Part shown: in pieces, positions 21,201 to 27,632 of the stretch
Numbering within the stretch: the stretch's first letter is position 1
How the letters are laid out: every line of letters begins with the position of its first letter
Origin: Saprospiraceae bacterium
GTDB taxonomy: Bacteria > Bacteroidota > Bacteroidia > Chitinophagales > Saprospiraceae
NCBI GenBank assembly: GCA_020436935.1
Contig: JAGQWX010000014.1
Coordinates: 1 to 64,000, forward strand
Direction: 5' to 3'
Length of the DNA stretch: 64,000 nucleotides
Position numbers and translations under genes: made by a program
The notes under the pieces: model-generated
Told to the model about the DNA's origin: nothing
The model's input: only the letters and a program-made list of their open reading frames with translations
Databases searched by the model: none

Positions 21201-21745
21201 ACCTGTTCATCCCAGGAAGGGTAAGTGATGATCAATTGATCGCCATAGGAGATTTGAAAAGATGCACTACAGCCAACTGACAGTGGTTGTAAAGCATTTT
21301 CAAAATGAAAAGCATTGATGCAAAAGGCATATTCTCCTTCCGGTAGATTGCCATTTAGACTGAGGTCAGGAACACCTTCTATGATGAGATCATTCAATGT
21401 CAGACCTTCGTAGATGAGCCCGAGTTCTTCAGCAGTGACCACTTTTGCTTCACGAGGTCCGATCACATAGGGAATGCCTGGCCTGAATTCTTCTTTTATT
21501 TGGGCAAAAACCCCGTTGTTGATGCCGGTTAGTTGCGCCAGAAAAAACACCTCCTGCTCAGTCTCAGTGTAATTGACCAGTGTCAGGGTGTAGTTAGATT
21601 TTTCATTGAAATAAGCAGAAAACTCTTTTGGGAAGGATGATGTATTAAAATTTACAATTACCTCAAGTGGTCTTTGCGCCATCATCATCCCAGAGAGGAA
21701 AAATGCCTGGACGATCAATAGGGTGGTGTAAATTGTTGTTTTCAT
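15263..21745 (-). CDS. Giant TANFOR-like secreted protein (~2160 residues)
   Basis: 2160 residues from the ATG at 21745 (MKTTIYTTLLIVQAFFLSGMM, a signal peptide); a frame start at 21772 would overlap the upstream gene. The first ~230 mature residues resemble the TANFOR domain of large Bacteroidota surface proteins: a PLEVIVNFN opening, a Y-x-L-T-LVN-Y strand, NLPEGEYAFCINAFHFEN, GCSASFQISYGDQLIITYPS and HNFTWN. The middle is a very long beta-rich, glycine- and aspartate-rich region without repeats I can assign. The last ~500 residues contain EYYAIFKLSG...PLEWDESSQRFKWEAPELRNNEQYIVQLVRR, an Fn3-like segment. No T9SS tail is visible, so how it leaves the cell is unclear. It sits directly after an outer-membrane barrel gene (10 bases), suggesting they work together. 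Confidence 0.8.
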   Translation of the reverse strand: MKTTIYTTLLIVQAFFLSGMMMAQRPLEVIVNFNTSSFPKEFSAYFNEKSNYTLTLVNYTETEQEVFFLAQLTGINNGVFAQIKEEFRPGIPYVIGPREAKVVTAEELGLIYEGLTLNDLIIEGVPDLSLNGNLPEGEYAFCINAFHFENALQPLSVGCSASFQISYGDQLIITYPSWDEQVVPVQEVHNFTWNYLIDPAILGALDYEFKMIDLTNNVFPDIDEIFKDGGTPDLVSTTTSEPFYIYNGTGTDFPMEEGHLYGIRVRAIDASQGIQMTNDGYSQIRTFWYGYNANEVIIDEDEEEDLSDCEMNCQIDLTQISSTPHADPASLTSIKLGHFTIDQLQLTSTSGSMITGEGEITIPWLNEVSVRVNLDGLKVNSAGIAYAGSAHAVITEASGYQLSDLQQLLTTNGAQLPNDEIKALTENISSEHMIEGLTGDQATTLPLGMRQYLQGQEFTLAFVDMDFYPDRANVSLLNVFNMGAISNEQYLALAGTDICLTPAGLGGEYILHQAGNINFEGFGGTEIVLSGGTGEQINEVCHMEVDCDGIKSFGIHGEIKFPRNVIVPDDEGNGSDGKAKGNFHFNLVRGDEVPPSGDPTGTPQIILGFDMEAFQITGLEGWSIEAASGWLDFSDLENPLDIEFPEGHDLSLESPMIKNTFRGIFLPALSLRLPQEFSIGSRDAVGINNLLFDDTGLSLDVLAVDILEAGNGSLKGWAFTIDTLGLLIVQNQFMNGRMVGAISPPILGESDFLTYRAVIDKNEENKFQFTAMAMPTRLVEVPVAFAKAALCPNSYIKFSLDGPNTTLSTFLKGQMVMSIKDNMPDDLQLDEGTVIPDLNIRLADFQLHYDAEEGFITNNDGTGCSFGFGLDLQDATCGNVFEGDLAEFGFEGYAYDANELSTLLRDGLPENDAASLSPQETMQGFPLSIGDFEVSLNGENAALDFDVELSLMGEDLSFTAGGRLELNSRLALDQNGFKRIKPYNIALECLWLGGTDKNNATGIGLAPFVISGSLCLIDDPDMKGVTGMLNLGMGVINVELMAGFGTQGSPDAGNYGTADYFGWWYLDGIVRMPTIPPAYNIPPFVNLGGLGGGIYMNINYPGEVDIESVMAAGTEAESITKNPQPSFGKKTFKFTTSWTLILDQLLMLDASFAAGFTGNSLSALTLEGELFSLATSYATRRSAPLQGTSRTSMLFQDFDGKTCVAVTGENTIIANIIPGILYGAGPNKELITSTFAIGDERFFPGEESNNDDDQIFWFFNAGNAYVENGMGGVVFDLPGFNLDQSDNKGGSLGIKASAGASMYGMIGQNIPSYLPDPPGNVASLFGDVSGGDDENSGTYSGGNRDDVRDASESSSGKGVVFGAHAYASVGINAVFYANFSIFAGLDIMLKDMSGQACYTSNGRVDNPGVNGWYGQGRAYAGLEGSVGVKGKILGQEINVELMYLAAAMMVSAGGPDPMWLDGRATLTYRLLGGAIKGSARMNISIGEKCTIPLDPSPFDFPIIDSSYPSEEESVDISPYVIPTVNFTIPVNEVITLPYYAPGDIAKTLAYENTISLKAIFEESSFELLTECNNCHIPSQDPDYEILSDDHRIATFNNINAFAGKNGDQGKKKYRMKLTVKAEYKDELDNNKWKRVKVNGQDWTEELDFEFTSTGLSDPMPPEAVTKTKPITGQKFFMQDEMTQKMFVETKLLSEGNDRMYPEKNGISYEYYAIFKLSGAGTFVTEMPLEWDESSQRFKWEAPELRNNEQYIVQLVRRRQANRLQNTGLTDGLRTIIDQNLLSNLESKDVNFEYQVVTDLPLPNPESAVKAGETLIYSFEFATSTHDNLAAKMAESKVEVFESSNYISVQITNTEGFDEFDIYGYTFDEQHNILPRVNIFENFTGGLGGIAKPVLHNFATIWKDEYEDQPNGLEYYVDDSWLDNTPGKFGGQTSGGTVSQIENNVTSVGGTNPPGTMSRGPSAPDYAVTTIEDKFDRLYVNHLDWSQEDLSVDLNDQVLPYLVVYANDDYNALEYLNGQLVAAFQKQMTIKYYLEDYIYEDAQAYIDFAEYQLDVVNCSGLACDPYIQKKTTSQINTMMANMQTAYEAILNSRLYNAGGNFSSSFENYNHLNPGSTNYSQTVNQTNSSFKPEQDKQIHFEANKSFETNKKVAGTSYVKEWK

Positions 21746-21755
21746 TTTTCTCACT

Positions 21756-23486
21756 TTAAAAAGATATGCCATATCTGAAGACCATTCTCCACTCAGAGAA
21801 GTTGTCCCTCAACAAACTCTGTGCATCCCTGTAGCTGGCCATCAAAGTCAAGGCATTGTGCTTATTGACTTTGTATGTTGTTGTTGAATTCAGATAGCCG
21901 ACAACGCCATCGCTGCCACCATTGTATTGATTGAAGGAAAATGAAGCATTCAATGAGGTCCTAATCTTTTTTTCAAGGAAAAATTTGGAAGCTTGTCCCC
22001 CAATACTGATCCGTTCCTGAACAATGTCTCTGTACCAATATGAATTATAAGATGCTGTAGGCCCGACAGTGAGCTCCAATGTTTTAAGTTGCAGGGATGG
22101 ACTTATTCCAACAGAAAGAATCTTGACATCGCCCAATTGAATGGCGTCACTTTCATCGATAACTGTATTGTAAAATGCGTTTGCCCCTAATTGCAGGGTA
22201 TAGCTAGCTCGTTCGATCCTGTAGGTGGTATATCCACTGTAAGATTGGTTGGTGCTAACAAAACGCAGCGTATCGTTCAATTCCAGGATTCCAGCGTTGG
22301 AGGTTGATTGAAAGTTGCCAAAATTAATATTGGACATCCAATTTTTGTTCGGGTTGATGCTCAGGTCACCTTGTACAATGGCTCTTTTGTTGGTGGTAAG
22401 CCGATAGCCGTTGAGGTTGTTGTTTTCAAGACCTGTACTCAAGTTTAATCTTATTTTGGACGAAAGAAGTGAAGTGCCCAGCTGAACAGTGTATTGTTCG
22501 ATGTCATTGATGAAAAAATTGGTAGAAAGGCTGGAATAATAAGGGTCTATGCGTTTGTATTTCAGACTCAGTCTTTGACCTTTATACGTGTACGTGATTC
22601 CACCGTCACCGGCAAAACTTACCTTGCTGCTGCTGTTATAGTCATATAATTGAGCCAGGGAAGGAGGTAGATTCTCCGGTAATTCAGGATCAGTCACGTC
22701 CCTGTTGTCTTGTGTATATGCGCTTCCCGCCAGATTGGCGAATAATTCCAGCCTCTTCAAAAGTTTAAAATTAAAGACAAGTCCGGTAGTGATATTGGTT
22801 TTGGGTGTAAGTGCCTGGTAGCTATACATTATATAATTATCAGGAATATCAAAGCTTTCAGGATCGTCAGCTGTCCTGGTCGCCATCAATTCTATCCTGT
22901 GAAGTTTTGATCTGAATCCAATTTTTGCCCCTAGAATTTCCCTTTCATATATAGGAATGAGACTAGCTCCCACCAGCAAAGAATCCCTTATGGCAAAAGG
23001 ATTCTGCAATCTTCCCTTCAAAACAGCCACTGTAAATTTTCCTGGAGTCAACTCTATACCTGCACCATAAAAACTTTTTCCTGCAAATGTATAAGGTGAA
23101 AACTGCATGGAGCTCCACCCAAGGTGAAGTTTGACCCACTTATAGGTGGGTGTTAGTTTTATCCGGTTGAAAGTATAATCATAACTAAATTGGGCATCCC
23201 TGTAAGAAACTGCAACAGGTAGACTAAAACCCTTATAATTGAAAGCCATGCTGCCATTGATGCTGTAGGAGTAAGGACTCCTTCTTGCTTCAATCCCATT
23301 TACACCATACAACTCACCACCGAACTGTAAGCCACCACTCATCGAAAAACCACTGCCCAGATACTCTACCAACTTACTTTTCATCGAATCAGAAACCATG
23401 AGAACGCTTGAAGATGTTTTTGCGCCAAACAGAGCAGACTTTATGAAGATGAATAGCATCATTATGTAACAACTCCGTCGGCTCAT
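21756..23486 (-). CDS. Outer-membrane beta-barrel protein of unknown function
   Basis: 576 residues with a short hydrophobic N-terminus (MMLFIFIKSALFGAK) that can serve as a signal peptide. The rest alternates polar and hydrophobic residues in many strands rich in Tyr, Asn and Ser (INGSMAFNYKGF, YSINGS, SGYTTYRIERASYTLQLGANAFY, TLMASYRDAQ), ending WRMVFRYGISF with a terminal Phe, the usual last residue of outer-membrane barrels. It is the first gene of the minus-strand surface run and is followed within about 10 bases by the TANFOR-like giant, so it may anchor or export that protein. No specific family is recognised. Confidence 0.75.
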   Translation of the reverse strand: MSRRSCYIMMLFIFIKSALFGAKTSSSVLMVSDSMKSKLVEYLGSGFSMSGGLQFGGELYGVNGIEARRSPYSYSINGSMAFNYKGFSLPVAVSYRDAQFSYDYTFNRIKLTPTYKWVKLHLGWSSMQFSPYTFAGKSFYGAGIELTPGKFTVAVLKGRLQNPFAIRDSLLVGASLIPIYEREILGAKIGFRSKLHRIELMATRTADDPESFDIPDNYIMYSYQALTPKTNITTGLVFNFKLLKRLELFANLAGSAYTQDNRDVTDPELPENLPPSLAQLYDYNSSSKVSFAGDGGITYTYKGQRLSLKYKRIDPYYSSLSTNFFINDIEQYTVQLGTSLLSSKIRLNLSTGLENNNLNGYRLTTNKRAIVQGDLSINPNKNWMSNINFGNFQSTSNAGILELNDTLRFVSTNQSYSGYTTYRIERASYTLQLGANAFYNTVIDESDAIQLGDVKILSVGISPSLQLKTLELTVGPTASYNSYWYRDIVQERISIGGQASKFFLEKKIRTSLNASFSFNQYNGGSDGVVGYLNSTTTYKVNKHNALTLMASYRDAQSLLRDNFSEWRMVFRYGISF

Positions 23487-23679
23487 GTGCTCATAATATT
23501 TAAAATTGAAGAATGAATCGAAGCGTAGGACATAAGCATGATTTATGGGTTAAAAGCCTTTACAAGAGTTTTACAAGAAGAGGATTTCAACAAAATTAGA
23601 GCTTGTGGGAAGGCCAGGGGTCACACTTATGGGTGATTTTGGGAAGAGGGAGTGGAGGGCTTAATCAGGCAAGTACCGA

Positions 23680-23711
23680 AAAAGTGGTCAGACGGTCCTC
23701 TGACCACTTTT
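23680..23711 (-). terminator. Hairpin with T-run, terminator-like
   Basis: A perfect 13-bp stem (23680-23692 with 23699-23711) closes a 6-base loop; read on the minus strand the 3' arm ends in a run of T. It lies about 160 bases after the cytochrome/PQQ gene and 190 bases before the barrel gene on the same strand, so it can terminate the former. Its arms contain GTCAGA/TCTGAC like the hairpin at 2565-2607. Together with the array at 23753-23800 it accounts for the structure I can see in the 386-base gap 23487-23872. Confidence 0.7.
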
Positions 23712-23752
23712 GGATTTTTATTTTTGTAAATTATTGATAATCAGGTATATAT

Positions 23753-23800
23753 TCGTTTTTAAACGTTTTTAAGCGTTTATAAACGTTTAAAAACGTTTAT
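23753..23800. repeat. AAACGTTT tandem array, second copy
   Basis: About five degenerate decamer units of the form (A/T)AA(A/G)CGTTT(A/T)(A/T) in a row. The motif matches the array at 2481-2514 and again lies some 40-50 bases from a GTCAGA-type hairpin, on the upstream side when read toward the next gene on the relevant strand. Confidence 0.75.
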
Positions 23801-23872
23801 CATTTTTTAACCAATTACTACCCTGGAAAATGATGTCGTTTCGAAAAAAAAAGTGGGGTAGATTACCCTCTG

Positions 23873-25606
23873 CTAAAGAGTTAGCCCATACAACATGCCA
23901 TCTGGTTTGGTCATGATGTAAATTTCTCCAGAGTGGTCCCTGGCCAATCTGAGGTCTACACGAGTTGCCTTCGTTGTTTCAAACAAAGTTTTGATGTTTC
24001 CATCCAGTTTGACCTGCCATTCCTGAAAAGCTGCTTGTTTACCTTTTATCAAATCATTGATATTTACAAAAAACAACCGGCCTCTGACGATGGTACCAAA
24101 AACATATTTTCCTTTGAAAGCAGGAATTTTATCACCCAGGTACTCATAACCACCGCTGATGGCATTGCCTTCATCATGATCAAATTGGATGACCGGGTAA
24201 TTGTATTTGATCTCATCCTCTTCTTCATTGACCGGATATACAAAACTCAGGTCGGTATAGGGATCAACTTTGAATTTACCTTCCCTGAATGGCCATCCGC
24301 AATGATCACCGGCATCCACCACATAAAGGCTCTCGATGTTGAAGTGCCCGATATTGGAGACCAGCAATCTGCCATCCTGGAACCAGTGGAGTCGATGTGG
24401 GTTTCTGAAGCCCCTGGCATAAACCTCAGGCGCTTGTCCAGGTTTTAGGAATGGGTTGTTTTTAGGGATGCCGTATTTTCCGTTTTTTGAATTTTTACCT
24501 AAAGGATCAATTCGTAAAACGCTACCCCAAATCTTGTCCTGATCGGTCGCTAAGAAAACATAACCATTCTCTACCGCTCCTCCATCACCAATGCCAACGT
24601 ACAGCAATCCATAATCAGGGTCTCCCTTTTGTGCCAATGGGTTGAAAGAAATGTCCTGCATTCCATGTATCTGACTGACAAAATTGATCCTGAGTATTTC
24701 TCTTTTTGTAGCATTGAAGGTGGTGTCTTTCGGGTTTTTTAATTTCCACTCTGTAATGATCCATTGCAATTTTACAGGTATGGTGTCATGGTAAAAGAAA
24801 TCAGCTTTTGCGCTATTGGCTGATTCTGTATGTGTGGTATAGAGCAGGCCATTGCTGAGGAATTCGGGATGAAAGGCAAAACTTCCAAAACCTGTTGCGA
24901 GGCCGGGTTCGTTGATGAAATTGGGAAAATGATCTGCCATTTTTAGAAAAAGTGAAGGGCCCTGGTCAGTCAATCTGTACAATTGACCTTGCAGATCGCC
25001 GACAAATTCCTGATCGGTGGAAGGTATATGGTCCATTTTTACAATCCTTGTCCATGGGGAAGATTCATTGGTAACGGGAAACTTTGCGAGAGGATTAAGA
25101 TTCAAAACTATATCTGACATCGCAATGGTCTCCACAATTGGATCCTCCAGGGCTCCTTTCGGAAGATTTACTTTTTCTGGCGCAGGCTTAGAAAGAATAA
25201 AGGCAACAATTGCTTTGAGACTGTCAGCCGGCAGATGGGCATACGAAGGCATGTAAGTATGAAAAATATTGAATAAGCCAATGGCTCGCTCATCACCTTT
25301 GTCGATCACAGCTTTGGGGTCGGAAATAAAAGATAACAACCATTCTTCACTTACCTGACCTGCAAGACCTCCAAGCGCCGGTCCCATTGCTTTTTCTTTA
25401 AAATTATGACAACCTGCGCAATGCATACCAAAAAGTCTTTGACCACTCTCCAGGTCTGCCATACTTAAGTTGGCCTCGGGGGACTGGTTTTTGCACGCAA
25501 TAAATAATATGGATATAAAAAGGATGGAAACGAATGTTTTCAATGTTGGCGATTGTAAATTTGAAGATGAATCAAATGTAAAAGAATTCGTCCAATATTC
25601 CTCCAT
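23873..25606 (-). CDS. Lipoprotein fusing cytochrome c to a PQQ-type sugar dehydrogenase
   Basis: 577 residues. A hydrophobic segment ends in a lipobox (LFIAC, Cys38). Residues about 45-160 are a class I cytochrome c domain with haem motif CAGCH at 63-67 and a candidate axial Met in TYMPSYAHLP. The remainder is a six-bladed propeller of the glucose/sorbosone dehydrogenase family: GFGSFAFHPEFLSNGLLYTTHTE, LRIDPLGKNSKNGKYGIPKNNPF, ARGFRNPHRLHW, GHFNIESLYVVDAGDHCGWPFREG. Such enzymes oxidise aldose sugars with PQQ; a fused haem would accept the electrons at the outer face. The N-terminus has a 20-residue polar stretch before the hydrophobic segment, so a later non-ATG start is possible. It is divergent from the membrane protein at 25795. 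Confidence 0.87.
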   Translation of the reverse strand: MEEYWTNSFTFDSSSNLQSPTLKTFVSILFISILFIACKNQSPEANLSMADLESGQRLFGMHCAGCHNFKEKAMGPALGGLAGQVSEEWLLSFISDPKAVIDKGDERAIGLFNIFHTYMPSYAHLPADSLKAIVAFILSKPAPEKVNLPKGALEDPIVETIAMSDIVLNLNPLAKFPVTNESSPWTRIVKMDHIPSTDQEFVGDLQGQLYRLTDQGPSLFLKMADHFPNFINEPGLATGFGSFAFHPEFLSNGLLYTTHTESANSAKADFFYHDTIPVKLQWIITEWKLKNPKDTTFNATKREILRINFVSQIHGMQDISFNPLAQKGDPDYGLLYVGIGDGGAVENGYVFLATDQDKIWGSVLRIDPLGKNSKNGKYGIPKNNPFLKPGQAPEVYARGFRNPHRLHWFQDGRLLVSNIGHFNIESLYVVDAGDHCGWPFREGKFKVDPYTDLSFVYPVNEEEDEIKYNYPVIQFDHDEGNAISGGYEYLGDKIPAFKGKYVFGTIVRGRLFFVNINDLIKGKQAAFQEWQVKLDGNIKTLFETTKATRVDLRLARDHSGEIYIMTKPDGMLYGLTL

Positions 25607-25730
25607 TTATACAAACAAGGAGAAGGTTAATTTGTATCTGAAACTATCAGGCTAATTGTTGTAAATAGATACTTAAGATTTACATTTGATCAAACAATTA
25701 ATAAAAAGTTTATTTATAGAAATTTTCCTA

Positions 25731-25745
25731 AAGATCGTCGATCTT
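25731..25745. promoter_or_regulatory. Palindrome between divergent genes, operator candidate
   Basis: AAGATCGTCGATCTT is a perfect inverted repeat (7-base arms, one central base) in the 188-base interval between the divergent genes starting at 25606 and 25795. It is a plausible dimeric-regulator site; no regulator is identified. Confidence 0.35.
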
Positions 25746-25794
25746 AAAAGGAACATTATGAACTTAGGGTATAAGTTTATCAAAAATTGCTTGT

Positions 25795-26556
25795 ATGGTT
25801 GCTCAATTTATTACCACCTTATTCACATATCCCAAAGCTGCGAAATTCATTAAAGAAAATAAATTATGGCATGGCTTCTGGCAATATCGCTGGGTATTGT
25901 TTATCCTGATGTTTTTGGCCATGATTGTGAGTATAAAGATTTTAAACATCATGTACCATGGCTGGCATGAATTGACCAAGCCGGATTCAACCTCCACTTT
26001 TGTCCATTTTAAAGCTGCCGCGTCGACCATTTATCAGGAAGGATATTCATTTTTATTCAATGGCTCCCTTAAATACTTCATTATGATACTGCTTGAAGTA
26101 GTAGTTTTTCATATGGTTAGGCGAACCAATGAACTGTTATCAGGAGTAAGTCTGACTTTTACTTTTAATGAGTTTTTGTCAGCGCAAATCAGAATGATTA
26201 AGGTAACCATCAGATGTTTTATTTTGGAAATGATCGCCACCCTTTTTCTAAAGATATTTTTCGGCATTTTTGGATTTATAGATTACCTGGAGCCAATTGC
26301 GATTTTCGTTGCACAATCCTATTATTTGGGTATGTTGATGCTCGACAGCTACAATGAATCCAAGCACATGTCCATAAAAGAGAGTTTTTTAGAGGGCAAA
26401 AAATATACGGGCATGATCCTGGCCTTGGGTTTCGTGCTCAACCTTATTTTGATGGTACCGTTATTGGGTGCTATGGTGGGACCTGCACTGGCAGCGGTGA
26501 CTTTGACAATGGTCATGTTTTATCATTTGGATAAAAGGGCCATCCAGAATGCTTAA
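25795..26556 (+). CDS. Multi-pass membrane protein of unknown function
   Basis: 253 residues with about five hydrophobic segments (WVLFILMFLAMIVSIKIL, YFIMILLEVVVFHMV, CFILEMIATLFLKIFFGIFGF, PIAIFVAQSYYLGMLML, MILALGFVLNLILMVPLLGAMVGPALAAVTLTMVMFY). There is an N-terminal amphipathic basic stretch and a polar ESKHMSIKESFLEGKKY loop before the last hydrophobic part, an arrangement reminiscent of EI24/CysZ-like proteins, but I would not assign the family. It converges with the Hcp-like gene with only 26 bases between stop codons. Confidence 0.75.
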   Translation: MVAQFITTLFTYPKAAKFIKENKLWHGFWQYRWVLFILMFLAMIVSIKILNIMYHGWHELTKPDSTSTFVHFKAAASTIYQEGYSFLFNGSLKYFIMILLEVVVFHMVRRTNELLSGVSLTFTFNEFLSAQIRMIKVTIRCFILEMIATLFLKIFFGIFGFIDYLEPIAIFVAQSYYLGMLMLDSYNESKHMSIKESFLEGKKYTGMILALGFVLNLILMVPLLGAMVGPALAAVTLTMVMFYHLDKRAIQNA

Positions 26557-26582
26557 AAGAAGGCATTGTAAAAGCCTGGACA

Positions 26583-27305
26583 TCAAGGTGTGAAAGTACA
26601 GGTGCAATTACTGTCGGCCGTGGAAATATCATAACAAGCATCGATCAAACTCAATTGTGCACCCGCCGCATCTCTTTTGTAAGATCTGTGGCAAGCCTTG
26701 GTGAAAGCAAATGAAACGCTCTCTGATGCACCATAACCCCCCGATGATATACTGAATCCAGTTACGATGCATTCCTCAAATCGGGAAATATGTTCAATCA
26801 CATGGCTTCCATTTTGCAACATTCTTAGATAGAATACTTCTATGTAATCCACTATAACGCCTTTCTGGACTAATTTTCTGATAGCTGCAGAATTATAATC
26901 AGAATTTCGTGTAAAAGTTAGTTCAGATAAATTTGGTTGTGAAGGAGAAATACCGCCTTGCTGTGTAGATACATCCACTCCGACTCCCTCTTGCACACTG
27001 TTTACATTGAGCCCATTGGTGATCATGCTAGCCATAGCCGGACCGGAAACATTGATGTTTGGACCCTGTGCAAACTCTACCACTAGGGCTGAAAGCCCCG
27101 ATTCCATCATCATTGCGCTACCTGGAATATATGCTGTGGTTTGAATGGTGCCGTCCGGAAACTTGACCCCTCCTTGCCTGGTAAAAATGATGCCATTGAC
27201 TTCCAGCCTTTCCGTAGGTAAGCTGTCAGGGCTAAGACCGATACCTACATTTTGACCCCAAACTGACACAGTTACCAATGATAAAAGAAGACCTAAAAAT
27301 TTCAT
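26583..27305 (-). CDS. Secreted protein with Hcp-like (T6SS tube fold) domain
   Basis: 240 residues. The N-terminus MKFLGLLLSLVTVSVWGQ is a Sec signal peptide. Next comes NVGIGLSPDSLPTERLEVNG...GGVKFPDGTIQTTA, a stretch typical of Bacteroidota surface proteins with tail-fibre-like starts. Residues about 70-215 resemble the Hcp family: SPSQPNLSELTFTRNSDYNSAAIRKLVQKG, then IEVFYLRM, IEHISRFEECIVTGFSISSGGYGASESVSFAFTKACHRSY, where the ESVSFAFTK block is the classic Hcp signature. No other T6SS gene is in the window. Canonical Hcp has no signal peptide, so this is probably a surface or periplasmic derivative of the fold. Confidence 0.72.
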   Translation of the reverse strand: MKFLGLLLSLVTVSVWGQNVGIGLSPDSLPTERLEVNGIIFTRQGGVKFPDGTIQTTAYIPGSAMMMESGLSALVVEFAQGPNINVSGPAMASMITNGLNVNSVQEGVGVDVSTQQGGISPSQPNLSELTFTRNSDYNSAAIRKLVQKGVIVDYIEVFYLRMLQNGSHVIEHISRFEECIVTGFSISSGGYGASESVSFAFTKACHRSYKRDAAGAQLSLIDACYDISTADSNCTCTFTP

Positions 27306-27632
27306 ATTTTATTTTTAATTGAATGATACTTTTAATTAGTGTTCAGGGATGGAGGAAGATAATGTTTTCGATGGTACTTTTTTCATTTAAATGCACATTG
27401 TAATGAAAGGCCTGATATTATTGAGTCAGAAATTAGATGATACTGAATGATTATAAATTTAATAAAATGGATTTTTGACCATATTAGTTTGAAGTAGACT
27501 TTATCATTTCCATACGAATTAAACAAACTTTACTGATCATCCTAGGATCAATCCTTAATGAATGTTTCCAGCTTGAAATTATGCGGCAAGATTTAAACTT
27601 GTTGCACCGTTATTACTCTAACCAGTATTAAA
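27306..27632. other. Divergent intergenic region, no gene seen
   Basis: 327 AT-rich bases between the divergent Hcp-like and DUF1800 genes. It must carry both promoters, but I find no match to TTG-N(19-21)-TAnnTTTG that I would defend, no repeats and no hairpin. Confidence 0.5.

Noticed and set aside
23933-24448. 171-residue plus-strand frame
   Set aside because: It lies antisense inside the well-supported PQQ dehydrogenase gene and has no recognisable domain.
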